Source of the DNA: Streptomyces camelliae
Lineage (GTDB): Bacteria; Actinomycetota; Actinomycetes; Streptomycetales; Streptomycetaceae
Direction of reading: 5' to 3'
Assembly (NCBI RefSeq): GCF_027625935.1
Contig: NZ_CP115300.1
Coordinates: 8,556,001 to 8,620,000, forward strand
Length of the DNA stretch: 64,000 bases
The translations under genes and the position numbers were made by a program. Below are positions 1-11,850 of this stretch, in pieces (position 1 is the first letter of the stretch; each line of letters opens with the position of its first letter). The notes below the pieces were generated by a model. It searched no databases and was not told the DNA's origin. It worked only from the letters and a program-made list of their open reading frames with translations.

Positions 1-294
1 CTGACGGCCCTTGTTGTCGGGGATCCGCGCGTCGTCGAGATTGACGGCGACGCGTTCGACCGTCACGCCGGGGCGGCCGCCGGCCTGGCCCAGGCACAGG
101 ACCAGGTCGGGGGCCGACACGCGGACGGCGTCGCGCAGTGTGTCGACGGACTCGCCGAAGACACACGGCAGTTCGACGGCGGTGACGGTCAGTCCGGCGG
201 GCGGCTCGGCGGCCACGAGGGAGGCAGCCTGCCAGGACGGGTTCACGCTCTCGCCGCCGAAGGGGGCGAAGCCGGTGATGAGTACGCGGGTCAT
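1..294 (-). CDS. pcp: Pyroglutamyl-peptidase I, 5' part only
   Basis: Cytosolic cysteine peptidase that removes N-terminal pyroglutamate from peptides, releasing 5-oxoproline. The visible 98 residues begin [20 protein letters not shown], the conserved N-terminus of peptidase family C15; the catalytic Glu-Cys-His part lies beyond the left edge. The ATG at 294 has a GGAAGGAAG ribosome site just upstream. It is the third gene of a leftward operon after the DUF969 and DUF979 genes. Its product is the substrate of the pxpABC and OplAH-type oxoprolinases encoded divergently, so the context strongly supports the call. Partial because of the window edge, not because of decay. Confidence 0.93.
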   Translation of the reverse strand, partial: MTRVLITGFAPFGGESVNPSWQAASLVAAEPPAGLTVTAVELPCVFGESVDTLRDAVRVSAPDLVLCLGQAGGRPGVTVERVAVNLDDARIPDNKGRQ

Positions 295-334
295 GGCGCT
301 TCCTTCCTGCGGGCAGAGGGGCGGCCGGTACCGG

Positions 335-1309
335 TCAGAACGCGAACAGCGCCATGATCGCGGTGGAGCAGGCCAGCAGCGGCAGCGCCGTCGGGATCTG
401 GGCCTTGATGGGGCCGTACTGGTCCTTCAGTTCGAGCAGCGTGGCCGGGACGATGTTGTAGTTGGCGGCCATCGGCGTGCACAGCGTGCCCGAGAAGCCG
501 GCCAGCATGCCGAGCGCGAGGACGGCGGCTTCATTGCCGTGCATCTGCTGGACGAGGACGGGCCAGCCGATCGCCGCGGTCATCACCGGGAACGCGGCGA
601 AGGCGTTGCCCATGATCACGGTGAACAGGAACATTCCGACGCAGTACGCCATCACGGCAAGGTACTTGGAGTGGTCCGGCAGGACGTCGTGCACGATCCT
701 GCCGACCTGGGTACCGACCCCGGCCAGCGCGAAGATCGAACCGAGCACGGCGAGGAGCTGGGGCAGCAGCAGGGCGGAGCCCATCGCCTCCAGCATGGAG
801 CGGCCGGAGTGCAGCGGCACGGACAGCTTGCGCTCGCCCGTGACCAGCATGCCGACGAGGAGGGCGACGAGACAGCCGATGCCGAGCCCGAGGAGCGTGG
901 CCTTGCCCTTCTCGAACAGGCCGGACGTGTCGAGCAGCGAGGCGCACACGAGGGCGACGAGCGGGATGGTCAGCGCGGGGACGAAGATCCTGCTGCCGAG
1001 CCGGGTCGCGGCGGCCTCGCGTTCCTCCGCGGTGCTGGTGACGGGTTCGCCCTTGCCGAGGAAGTTGAATCCGGCGAGCACGATCAGGGCGAGCACGGCG
1101 ACGCCGAGCGGTTCGGCCGGCAGGGTCCAACCACCGTTGTGCGCGGTGGCGTCGGCGACCCCGGTGCCGTAGGGGAAGGCGAGCCCGAGCAGGCCCCAGA
1201 AGGCGGCGGAGGTCCAGCGCCTGGGGTTGGTGCGGTCGGCCGCCATCTGTACGGCCATGACGACGAGGACGAGGCCCACCAGCCAGTAGAGCCATTCGAC
1301 CTTGATCAC
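335..1309 (-). CDS. DUF979 family integral membrane protein
   Basis: A 324-residue, very hydrophobic protein with roughly nine membrane segments, starting [21 protein letters not shown] chose the GTG at 1309 because it overlaps the stop of the upstream DUF969 gene (GTGA), the usual sign of translational coupling; a longer in-frame extension to 1444 would run over DUF969. DUF979 and DUF969 occur as a pair in many bacteria next to pcp, and are thought to form a permease-like unit. Here the context (pcp downstream, oxoprolinases divergent) suggests transport of 5-oxoproline or pyroglutamyl peptides; that substrate is inference. Confidence 0.85.
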   Translation of the reverse strand: MIKVEWLYWLVGLVLVVMAVQMAADRTNPRRWTSAAFWGLLGLAFPYGTGVADATAHNGGWTLPAEPLGVAVLALIVLAGFNFLGKGEPVTSTAEEREAAATRLGSRIFVPALTIPLVALVCASLLDTSGLFEKGKATLLGLGIGCLVALLVGMLVTGERKLSVPLHSGRSMLEAMGSALLLPQLLAVLGSIFALAGVGTQVGRIVHDVLPDHSKYLAVMAYCVGMFLFTVIMGNAFAAFPVMTAAIGWPVLVQQMHGNEAAVLALGMLAGFSGTLCTPMAANYNIVPATLLELKDQYGPIKAQIPTALPLLACSTAIMALFAF

Positions 1310-2025
1310 TTGTCGGTTCCCTTCGGCAGCGGCAGATCGTGCTCGGCGTGGGCGAGAGCCGTCTCTCGCTGCAACTGCCGGTCCAGGAGCAGCAGTCGGG
1401 CACCGTGGATGACGAAGGCGCAGGCGGCGAGCGGGATCGCCCACAGGGCCAGCTGGGTCGGTTCGAGATCCTGGTGGTACGTCGAGTTCACGAAGCCGGT
1501 GATCAGCAGAATCGAGCCGATGGCGATGAAGCAGTCCTCGCCGAAGAAGAGGCCCACGGTGTCGGCCGAGGCGGCGTAGGAGCGCACCTTCTCGCGCAGG
1601 CGGTCGGGCAGCGCGGCGCCTGTCGAGCGTTCGGCGGCGGCCTCGGCCATGGGGGCGACCAGCGGCCGTACGGTCTGCGCGGGACCGGCGATGCCGGTGA
1701 GGCCGAGTGCCGCGGTGGTCTGACGGATCAGCAGGTAGACGGTGAGGAACCGGCCGGCGCTCAGGGCGCCGAGCCGGCCGATGAGCCGGCGGGCCTGTTC
1801 GCGCAGGCCGTAGCGTTCCAGCAGGCCGATCACCGGCAGCGCGACGGCGAAGACGGTGACCGAGCGGCTGTCGGCGAAGGACCGGCCGAAGGCCGCGAGG
1901 ACCTCCAGCGGGTTCATCCCGCCGATCAGTCCGGTGAAGACACCGGCTGCACCGATCACGAGGACGGGATTGCGGCGCGTGACGAATCCGAGGATCACCA
2001 CGACCACGCCGAGGAGAACGATCAT
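1306..2025 (-). CDS. DUF969 family integral membrane protein
   Basis: A 239-residue membrane protein beginning MIVLLGVVVVILGFVTRRNP, with about six hydrophobic segments and a short charged C-terminal tail. It leads a leftward operon with the DUF979 gene (4-bp overlap) and pcp. The ATG at 2025 is preceded by an AAGAAGG ribosome site. The pair resembles a split transporter. No substrate is established to my knowledge; linkage to pyroglutamate peptidase and oxoprolinases points to pyroglutamate-related uptake. The gene reads away from a promoter region carrying two FadR-type palindromes, so it is probably co-regulated with pxpABC. Confidence 0.85.
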   Translation of the reverse strand: MIVLLGVVVVILGFVTRRNPVLVIGAAGVFTGLIGGMNPLEVLAAFGRSFADSRSVTVFAVALPVIGLLERYGLREQARRLIGRLGALSAGRFLTVYLLIRQTTAALGLTGIAGPAQTVRPLVAPMAEAAAERSTGAALPDRLREKVRSYAASADTVGLFFGEDCFIAIGSILLITGFVNSTYHQDLEPTQLALWAIPLAACAFVIHGARLLLLDRQLQRETALAHAEHDLPLPKGTDK

Positions 2026-2116
2026 GCGGTGGCCTTCTTCCCGCAGACGGGGCTGGGCGCCCGGGCGACGCGGATCCGGGGCCTTTCGGATCCGCGGGGA
2101 TGCAGGGACCGTAGGG

Positions 2117-2183
2117 GATCGTTCAACGATCGAACAAGAGGGCGTTCAGAAAAATCGAGGTCTTGTCGGATCGTTCAACAATC
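2117..2183. promoter_or_regulatory. Two FadR/FCD-type GntR operators in the divergent promoter region
   Basis: 2117-2131 reads GATCGTT-C-AACGATC, a perfect 7+1+7 palindrome. 2169-2183 reads GATCGTT-C-AACAATC, the same with one change. Both contain TCGTTCAAC(G/A)A, which matches the FadR-subfamily GntR consensus TNGTNNNACNA. The centres are 52 bp apart, about five helical turns, so two dimers would bind the same DNA face. They lie between the DUF969 start at 2025 and the pxpA start at 2202. The cognate regulator is not in the window. Confidence 0.75.
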
Positions 2184-2201
2184 GACTACGTTCTCCGCGT
2201 G

Positions 2202-2954
2202 GTGATCGACCTCAACGCAGACCTCGGTGAAGGCTTCGGCCGCTGGACCCTCACCGACGACGACGCTCTGCTCTCCGTCGTGACCAGCGCCAATGTCGCC
2301 TGCAGCTTTCACGCGGGTGACCCTGTCGTGATGCGCCGCGTCTGTGACCTCGCCGCCGAACGCGGCGTGCGGATCGGCGCCCAGGTGTCCTACCGCGACC
2401 TGGCCGGCTTCGGCCGCCGCGCCATGGACGTACCGCCCGACGAACTGGCGGCCGAGACGGCCTACCAGATCGGCGCCCTGCGGGTCTTCGCGCAGGCCGC
2501 CGGGGCCGAGGTGGCCTACGTCAAGCCGCACGGCGCGCTCTACAACCGCACCGTGCACGACGCCGAGCAGGCCGCGGCCGTGGTGGCGGGCGTACGACTG
2601 GCGGGCGGGGCGCTGTCGGTGCTCGGTCTGCCGGGCTCCCGCCTGCTCGCCGCGGCCGAGGAGGCCGGCCTGACCGGCGTGCCCGAGGCGTTCGCGGACC
2701 GCGCGTACACCCCGGAGGGCACGCTCGTGCCACGGCGCGAGACGAACGCCGTGGTGGCCGACGAGGAGACGGTGGTCCGGCGTGCGCTGGCATTCGCGGT
2801 GGACGGCGCGGTCGAGGCCGTGGACGGTACGACCGTCGAGGTGACCGCCCGCTCCCTGTGCGTCCACGGCGACACCCCGGGCGCCGCCCGGATCGCGACG
2901 CGGGTACGCGCGGCCCTGGAGGCGGCCGGGGTCGAGGTCGGGGCGTTCGCATGA
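2202..2954 (+). CDS. pxpA: 5-oxoprolinase subunit PxpA (LamB/YcsF family)
   Basis: Part of the ATP-dependent PxpABC enzyme that opens 5-oxoproline to glutamate in the cytosol. The 250-residue product begins MIDLNADLGEGFGRW, the family signature, followed by NVACSFHAGD near residue 40 and KPHGALYNR near residue 110. I prefer the second of two adjacent GTG codons (2199 and 2202); a TTG at 2163 would put the coding region over the second operator and lacks a ribosome site. First gene of a tight operon with pxpB and pxpC (ATGA overlaps). The two palindromes just upstream suggest repression by a GntR protein. Confidence 0.93.
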   Translation: MIDLNADLGEGFGRWTLTDDDALLSVVTSANVACSFHAGDPVVMRRVCDLAAERGVRIGAQVSYRDLAGFGRRAMDVPPDELAAETAYQIGALRVFAQAAGAEVAYVKPHGALYNRTVHDAEQAAAVVAGVRLAGGALSVLGLPGSRLLAAAEEAGLTGVPEAFADRAYTPEGTLVPRRETNAVVADEETVVRRALAFAVDGAVEAVDGTTVEVTARSLCVHGDTPGAARIATRVRAALEAAGVEVGAFA

Positions 2955-3607
2955 CAGGGAGCCGGTCCGTGCGGGTGCGCCTCGCCGGGCGACGCGCACT
3001 GCTCGTCGAACTGCCGGACGCCGAGCAGACCGCGGCCTTCCACACCGAGCTGCTGCGGCGGCGCGCGGCGGGAACCCTGCCGGCGCTCGGGGAGATCGTC
3101 CCGGGGGCACGGACCGTGCTGCTGGACGGTGTCACGCACCCCGAACAGCTGGCGCGCCGGATCGCCGACTGGGACGTGCCGTCCCGTGCCGCCGACGACA
3201 GCGGAGCCGTGGAGATCCCCGTGCGCTACGACGGACCGGACCTGCCCCACGTGGCCGCGCTGTGGGACGTCGCCGTCGAGGAGGTCGCCGTGCGGCACTC
3301 CGCGTACACCTACCGCGTCGCCTTCTGCGGCTTCGCCCCCGGCTTCGGCTACCTCACCGGACTGCCCACCGAGTTGCACCTGCCGCGCCGCGACACACCA
3401 CGCACCCGGGTGCCGGCCGGCGCCGTGGCCCTCGCCGGTCCGTACAGCGCCGTGTACCCGCGGGCCACGCCGGGCGGCTGGCAGCTGATCGGCACGATGC
3501 CGGACCCGGCCCCGCTGTGGGACCTCAGCCGCGACGAACCGGCGCTGCTCACCCCGGGCACGCGCGTGCGGTTCGTGGCCGAGGGCGCCGAGGGCGGTGC
3601 GCCATGA
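2951..3607 (+). CDS. pxpB: 5-oxoprolinase subunit PxpB (KipI-like)
   Basis: The 218-residue product shows the allophanate-hydrolase-subunit-1 fold markers: IPVRYDGPDL near residue 98 and FCGFAPGFGYLTGLP near residue 126, then the PGGWQLIGTM segment near 176. Together with PxpC it forms the ATP-using core of 5-oxoprolinase. The ATG at 2951 overlaps the pxpA stop by 4 bp, and its own stop overlaps the pxpC start in the same way, so the three subunits should be made together. KipI of Bacillus is the sporulation-linked homologue, but the pxpA-B-C order here favours the metabolic role. Confidence 0.92.
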   Translation: MTGSRSVRVRLAGRRALLVELPDAEQTAAFHTELLRRRAAGTLPALGEIVPGARTVLLDGVTHPEQLARRIADWDVPSRAADDSGAVEIPVRYDGPDLPHVAALWDVAVEEVAVRHSAYTYRVAFCGFAPGFGYLTGLPTELHLPRRDTPRTRVPAGAVALAGPYSAVYPRATPGGWQLIGTMPDPAPLWDLSRDEPALLTPGTRVRFVAEGAEGGAP

Positions 3608-4461
3608 CCGCCGGACTCACCGTCGTACGCCCCGGAGCCCTCACCACCGTCCAGGATGCCGGCCGGCGCGGCCACGCCCACCTGGGCGTCCCCCGCTCCG
3701 GCGCCCTCGACGCCCCGGCGATGACCCTGGCCAACCGGCTGCTCGGCAACACCCCGGACGCCGCCGTCCTGGAGACGACCCTGACGGGCTGCGCCCTGCG
3801 TCCCGACCGCGCCGTGACCGTCGTGGTCGGCGGCGCGCCCTGCCCGGTGACGGTGGACGAACGGCCGGCCGCCTGGGGCCTGCCCGTACGGGTGCCCGCG
3901 GGCGCCGTCCTGGACGTGGGCGCCGTCACCGCGGGCGTGCGCTCCTACGTGGCCGTCGCCGGCGGCGTCGCCGTCGAGCCCGTCCTCGGCAGCCGCTCGG
4001 CGGACCTGCTCTCGGGACTCGGCCCCGACCCGCTGCGCGCCGGAGACGTCCTTCCGCTCGGCACGCCCGCCCCGCAGCCAGCGCCCGCCGACCTCGCCCC
4101 CTGGCCCGCGCCGCCCGCCCGGCTGACCCTGCCGCTGCGGCTCGGACCCCGCGCCGACTGGTTCACCCCCGGGGCACTGCGCACCCTCACCTCGGCGACG
4201 TACCACGTGTCCCAGCACAGCAACCGCATCGGCCTGCGCACCGAGGGCCCGCCGCTGGCACGCGCGTCGACGGGCGAACTGCCCAGCGAGGGCATGGTGC
4301 TCGGCGCCGTACAGGTGCCGCCCGACGGCCGCCCGGTGGTGTTCCTGCACGACCACCCGACCACCGGGGGATACCCGGTGATCGGCGTCGTCACGGAACC
4401 GGCCCTGGCGGCGGCGGCCCAGGCCGCGGCGGGGACACCGGTCCGCTTCACCCTGGGCTGA
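3604..4461 (+). CDS. pxpC: 5-oxoprolinase subunit PxpC (KipA-like, biotin-dependent carboxyltransferase fold)
   Basis: A 285-residue protein beginning [20 protein letters not shown], the typical KipA/AHS2 opening, with the [15 protein letters not shown] segment and a C-terminal [14 protein letters not shown] segment that are conserved in the family. ATGA overlap with pxpB. It completes the bacterial 5-oxoprolinase. About 85 bp separate it from the next gene, a second and unrelated type of 5-oxoprolinase, so that gene may have its own promoter or be read through. Confidence 0.92.
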   Translation: MTAGLTVVRPGALTTVQDAGRRGHAHLGVPRSGALDAPAMTLANRLLGNTPDAAVLETTLTGCALRPDRAVTVVVGGAPCPVTVDERPAAWGLPVRVPAGAVLDVGAVTAGVRSYVAVAGGVAVEPVLGSRSADLLSGLGPDPLRAGDVLPLGTPAPQPAPADLAPWPAPPARLTLPLRLGPRADWFTPGALRTLTSATYHVSQHSNRIGLRTEGPPLARASTGELPSEGMVLGAVQVPPDGRPVVFLHDHPTTGGYPVIGVVTEPALAAAAQAAAGTPVRFTLG

Positions 4462-4546
4462 CACACCGCCCGCGCGGCAGGCCCCTGGGTCCGCAGACGC
4501 GGCTCACCGGCCCTCCGGTCACCTGCCGAGGGCGCACAATGGGTGC

Positions 4547-8167
<3,621 letters not shown>

Positions 8168-8228
8168 CGTGCCGGGCGGTGTCTGCCTCGTGGTGGTGCC
8201 GGGGGGCCTGGCCTGATAGGCATGTCCT

Positions 8229-8813
8229 GTGCGATTCGAGAAGGTTCCCATGCCCGCGGGCATCGAGGCGCGTCCCCGGGACGTGCGCGGATATCCCGTG
8301 CCGGCGATCACTCCGTGGGAGAACGACGAGCCGCAGTTCGCCCTGACCGACTACGACCGCAGCGCCGAATGTGCACGCAAGCGGCTGTGTTCGGTGTGCA
8401 ACCGGGCCATGCCCCAGGGCCCGGTGTGGCGCGTGGTGGGGGCCGCGGAGAGCGCGGCGATCGCGGAGGCACGGGCCGTCGGCCGGCCCTACCGCAACCT
8501 CGCGCCGACCCTCGAAGGACCGGGACACCGGGCCTGCATGCTCTACGCCTCGATGGTCTGCCCGTATCTGGCCCGGCCCAACGCCCGGCGCGGCATGTCG
8601 GCGGCCGAGCCGGACGAGATGACCGCACATGTGGTGCGTGGCGCCGTCCGCGGCGCGCTGGGCGCGGTGGTGGGCTTCGCGGAGTACGAGTACGCCGTCA
8701 CGAGCAGCCAGGTGCTGTTCCGGTTCCTCGATGTCGTGGAGTTCCTGCCGCACGACACCGCCGACACGCACCTGGACGCACTGCGGGCCGAGCTGGCCCG
8801 GACGGCGAAGTGA
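8229..8813 (+). CDS. Conserved cysteine-containing protein of unknown function
   Basis: Not recognised. The 194-residue product has a CSVC pair at residues 54-57 and further cysteines at 48, 103 and 111, suggesting a bound metal or structural zinc, but no known zinc-finger pattern. The C-terminal half is mixed alpha/beta with no signal peptide or membrane segment. GTG at 8229 is used here; ATG at 8250 is an alternative that would remove seven residues. It follows the fused oxoprolinase by about 60 bp on the same strand, so it could be the last gene of that operon, and it converges with the next gene. Confidence 0.6.
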   Translation: MRFEKVPMPAGIEARPRDVRGYPVPAITPWENDEPQFALTDYDRSAECARKRLCSVCNRAMPQGPVWRVVGAAESAAIAEARAVGRPYRNLAPTLEGPGHRACMLYASMVCPYLARPNARRGMSAAEPDEMTAHVVRGAVRGALGAVVGFAEYEYAVTSSQVLFRFLDVVEFLPHDTADTHLDALRAELARTAK

Positions 8814-8854
8814 CCCGCACCCCGCCGCCCGTACCCGCCCGGCCCGCATGATCG

Positions 8855-8871
8855 GCCCCTGGGTCAGGGGC
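8855..8871. terminator. Possible bidirectional terminator hairpin
   Basis: GCCCCTG-GGT-CAGGGGC forms a 7-bp GC stem with a 3-nt loop between two converging genes. It includes the stop codon of the leftward beta-propeller gene. There is no U-tract, as is common in Streptomyces. Confidence 0.4.
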
Positions 8872-9775
8872 GGTACGCCGCCAGACCCACGGTCGAGGTG
8901 ACCTTCGTCGGCCGGCCGGTGCCGTTCGCCGGCAGGGTCACCGTGCCCGACGGGGTGCGCACCGCGAGGGTCTTGCCGTCGGGGGACCAGGCCGGCTCGG
9001 TGTAGTCGGTGGTCGCGTGCGGCGTGAGGTCCGTGACCCGGTCGTGGTGCATGAAGTCCTCGACGAGGACGTGGTCGTGACCGGCGACCGAGCGCACGAA
9101 GACGACCTCCTCCTCGTTCGGGGACAGCGCGGGCTGGGAGCCCTTGGTGAGCTTGCCGCCCTGCTGACGCAGGTAGTCGTCACGGATGTAGACCGCGCCG
9201 GTGTCGACGTTGGCGTAGACCGAAGTGCCGTAGTGCCCGGCCGCGTCGGGCCACACGTTGCCGGTCTGCGGGAGCGCCCCGCCCGGACCCGGGTCGCCGA
9301 ACAGGGACAGCGTCTTCGGCGTGCCGTGGACGGCCTTGGCGGAGATGAACTTCAGGCGCGACACGCCCTTGTCCCGGGCCGCGAAGATGAGGTTGTCCTT
9401 GGCGGGGATGCCGTTCTGGGTGTCCTTCGCGGTCACCTGCCAGGTCGGGTGGGACCAGTTCTGGTTGCCGGGGTTCTTGGCGACGACGACGCGGTGGCTG
9501 CCGTCCGCGTCCGCGATGTCCAGGTTTCCGGAACCGTCGACGAAGGCGGCCTTGGTGCCGTCCGGGGACCAGGCGAGGTCCCGGACGGGCACCCCGAAGT
9601 TCACCCGGTGCCCGCCGATCAGCACGTAGTTGGTGCCGTTGCTGATGGTCAGGGTGCCGTGCGAGGTGCCGGCGGCGGCCGAGGCGGCGCCGGAGGCGCC
9701 CAGCAGGGCCGTGCCGGTGACGGCCGCGGCCACGGCGATGGCGGCAGCGGTGGTGGTGCGGGTACGCGTGGTCAT
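8864..9775 (-). CDS. Secreted TolB/WD40-like beta-propeller protein
   Basis: A 303-residue exported protein. Residues 1-34 are a Sec-type signal (arginines, then an Ala/Val-rich core, then ASGAASA). The mature part has PD40-type blade motifs: DLAWSPDGTKAAFVD near residue 68, QPALSPNEEEVVFV near 215, and PAWSPDGKTLAV near 262. Such blades usually form a beta-propeller in the periplasmic or extracellular space that binds a partner or ligand; no catalytic motif is visible. The neighbouring esterase is divergent across a 124-bp gap, so a shared promoter region is possible. No specific function can be given. Confidence 0.72.
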   Translation of the reverse strand: MTTRTRTTTAAAIAVAAAVTGTALLGASGAASAAAGTSHGTLTISNGTNYVLIGGHRVNFGVPVRDLAWSPDGTKAAFVDGSGNLDIADADGSHRVVVAKNPGNQNWSHPTWQVTAKDTQNGIPAKDNLIFAARDKGVSRLKFISAKAVHGTPKTLSLFGDPGPGGALPQTGNVWPDAAGHYGTSVYANVDTGAVYIRDDYLRQQGGKLTKGSQPALSPNEEEVVFVRSVAGHDHVLVEDFMHHDRVTDLTPHATTDYTEPAWSPDGKTLAVRTPSGTVTLPANGTGRPTKVTSTVGLAAYRP

Positions 9776-9899
9776 GACTGGCAGTCCCCCAGGAGCGTGG
9801 TTCGGTGGGACCGAGCATGACCGGCTTCCGTCTTCGGAACGGTCCGCTCCGCGTCACAGGGGCGTAACACCGTTCCGTGACGGTGATTGACTACGCCGT

Positions 9900-10910
9900 A
9901 TGGACTTCACTTCGCCCTCGACGACCCGGGAGGCACCGCCGCTCGACCCCGAACTGAGCGAGGCCCTGGCGGCGCTGGGGCCGGCGGCGAGGGAGCCCTT
10001 CACCCCCGAGAACCTCGCGGCCCGGCAGGCGCGCGACGCCACGGCCCGGCCCAGGCCGACGGCGCGGGACCTCCGGGCCGACGGCCGCTTCGAGGTGGAG
10101 GAACTGCGGGTGCCGGGCGCACCGGACGCACCGGACGTCACGCTCGTCAGCGCACGGCCCGCGGGGGTCGCCGGGCCGCTGCCGCTGCTGTACTACATGC
10201 ACGGCGGCGGCATGATCATGGGCAACGCCTGGTCCGTCCTGCCGAAGCTGCTCCGCGACTGGGCCCTCCCGCTGGAACTGGCCGTCATCTCGGTCGAGTA
10301 CCGGCTGGCGCCGCGGACGCGCTACCCCGGTCCGCTGGAGGACTGTTACGCCGGGTTCGTCTGGGCGGCCGAGCACGCGACCGCACTGGGCATCGACGCC
10401 GGCCGTGTCATCGTCGGCGGAAAGAGCGCGGGCGGCGGACTCGCCGCCGCCCTCGCCCTCCTCGCCCGGGACCGTGGCGGCCCGGCCCCGATCGGGCAAC
10501 TGCTCATCTGCCCCATGCTCGACGACCGCAACGACACCCGTTCCAGCCACCAGATGGCCGGCGTCGACGTCTGGGACCGCACCTCCAACGCGACCGCGTG
10601 GCAAGCTCTGTTGGGCGACCGGTACGGCGCCGCCGACCTGCCGCCGTACGCCGCCCCCGCCCGCGCCACGGACCTGTCACGGCTGCCTCCGGCCTATATC
10701 GAGGTCGGCGCGGCCGAGACGTTCCGGGACGAGGACGTGGCCTATGCCGACGCCCTCTGGCAGGCGGGCGGCCAGGCCGAACTGCACGTGTGGCCCGGGG
10801 CGTGCCACGGCTTCGACACCTTCGCGCCCGAAGCCGCCCTCAGCCGTGACGCCCGCGACGCCCGCACCCGCTGGCTCCGCCGGATCCTGGAGCGATCCGG
10901 GAACCGATGA
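9900..10910 (+). CDS. Alpha/beta hydrolase, hormone-sensitive-lipase family esterase
   Basis: A 336-residue carboxylesterase-like enzyme of family IV. It has the oxyanion-hole HGGG motif near residue 100, the nucleophile elbow GKSAG near 173, the acid region AYIEVGAAETFRDED near 262, and the catalytic His in ACHGFD near 300. No signal peptide, so it probably acts in the cytosol. The ATG at 9900 has only a weak ribosome site. An inverted repeat CACCGT-N6-ACGGTG at 9868-9885 lies just upstream and could be an operator. The M55 aminopeptidase gene follows 48 bp downstream, likely in the same transcript. Confidence 0.88.
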   Translation: MDFTSPSTTREAPPLDPELSEALAALGPAAREPFTPENLAARQARDATARPRPTARDLRADGRFEVEELRVPGAPDAPDVTLVSARPAGVAGPLPLLYYMHGGGMIMGNAWSVLPKLLRDWALPLELAVISVEYRLAPRTRYPGPLEDCYAGFVWAAEHATALGIDAGRVIVGGKSAGGGLAAALALLARDRGGPAPIGQLLICPMLDDRNDTRSSHQMAGVDVWDRTSNATAWQALLGDRYGAADLPPYAAPARATDLSRLPPAYIEVGAAETFRDEDVAYADALWQAGGQAELHVWPGACHGFDTFAPEAALSRDARDARTRWLRRILERSGNR

Positions 10911-10958
10911 CCCGGCGGCGGATGTCTCCCAAGTGATCAAGCCTGAGGAGTGCACACG

Positions 10959-11789
10959 GTGCGGATCTACATCAGCGTGGACATGGAGGGCATTACCGGG
11001 CTCGTGGACGCCCACGACGTCCAGCCCGGCGGCCGGGACTACGAGCGCGGCCGCCGGATGATGGCGCAGGACGTCAACGCGGCCGTCCGGGGCGCCGTGG
11101 CGGCCGGCGCCACCGACCTCCTCGTCAACGACGCCCACGGCCCCATGCGTAACATCCTTCCCGAAGACCTGAACCCGGCGGTCCGCCTCGTCCGCGGCAA
11201 GCCCAAGCACATGAGCATGCTCGAAGGTCTCACGCCCGAGCACGACGCCATGGTCTGTGTCGGCTACCACGCCCGGGCGGGCGAACTCGGGGTGCTGAGC
11301 CACAGCTTCATGGGCCACGAGATCGAGGACATCTGGCTGGACGGCCGGCCGGTGGGGGAGATCGGGCTCGCCCACGCCACCGCGGCGGCCATGGGCGTGC
11401 CGACCGTGGTCCTCACCGGCGACGACAGCGCCTGCGCGGAGATGACCGCGTGGGACCCGGCAGTCACCACCGTGCCCGTGAAGTACGCCCGGGGCCGCTT
11501 CGCGGCCGAACTGCGCCCGGCCGGGGAGGTACATGCGGCCATCCAGGAGGCGGTCACGGCGGCCCTCTCCGCACCTCTGCCGGCCCCGGCGGCCCCCGCC
11601 GGCCCGGCCACGCTCACCGTCCGCTGGCAATCCGCCTCCGTGGCCTCGACCCTGCCGGGAATCCCCGGAGTCACCTCGACGGACAGCCGGACCGTCCAGG
11701 CGCGGGGCCCGCTCCCGGATCTCTACCGCCAGTTCGTCGTATGGATGCGCGTGGCCGCTTCCCTCACCGACCAGCCGCCGTACTGCTGA
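10959..11789 (+). CDS. M55 family D-aminopeptidase (DppA-like)
   Basis: A 276-residue zinc aminopeptidase-like protein that in its family releases N-terminal D-amino acids from peptides. It begins MRIYISVDMEGITGLVD with the metal-binding Asp8 and Glu10, then NDAHGPMRN near residue 62 and GYHARAG near 103. I chose GTG at 10959 because GAGGAG at 10945-10950 lies 8 nt upstream; the GTG at 10950 has no ribosome site. It sits between an esterase and a DUF885 peptidase-like gene, which fits a peptide-breakdown role. Specificity for D-residues is taken from DppA, not from this sequence. Confidence 0.9.
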   Translation: MRIYISVDMEGITGLVDAHDVQPGGRDYERGRRMMAQDVNAAVRGAVAAGATDLLVNDAHGPMRNILPEDLNPAVRLVRGKPKHMSMLEGLTPEHDAMVCVGYHARAGELGVLSHSFMGHEIEDIWLDGRPVGEIGLAHATAAAMGVPTVVLTGDDSACAEMTAWDPAVTTVPVKYARGRFAAELRPAGEVHAAIQEAVTAALSAPLPAPAAPAGPATLTVRWQSASVASTLPGIPGVTSTDSRTVQARGPLPDLYRQFVVWMRVAASLTDQPPYC

Positions 11790-11850
11790 ACCGCCCCCTC
11801 GGCCGAAACGGAACGCGCCCTGCTGACACGCTCCGTGAGGGTACGTCAGC

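Noticed and set aside
11..1579. 522-residue plus-strand open frame
   Set aside because: Arg/Gly/Glu-rich antisense shadow of pcp, DUF979 and DUF969, which have clear family features and matched starts on the minus strand.
2163..2201. TTG start for PxpA giving 13 more residues
   Set aside because: No ribosome site, not part of the conserved MIDLNADLGEG start, and it would place coding sequence on the second operator.
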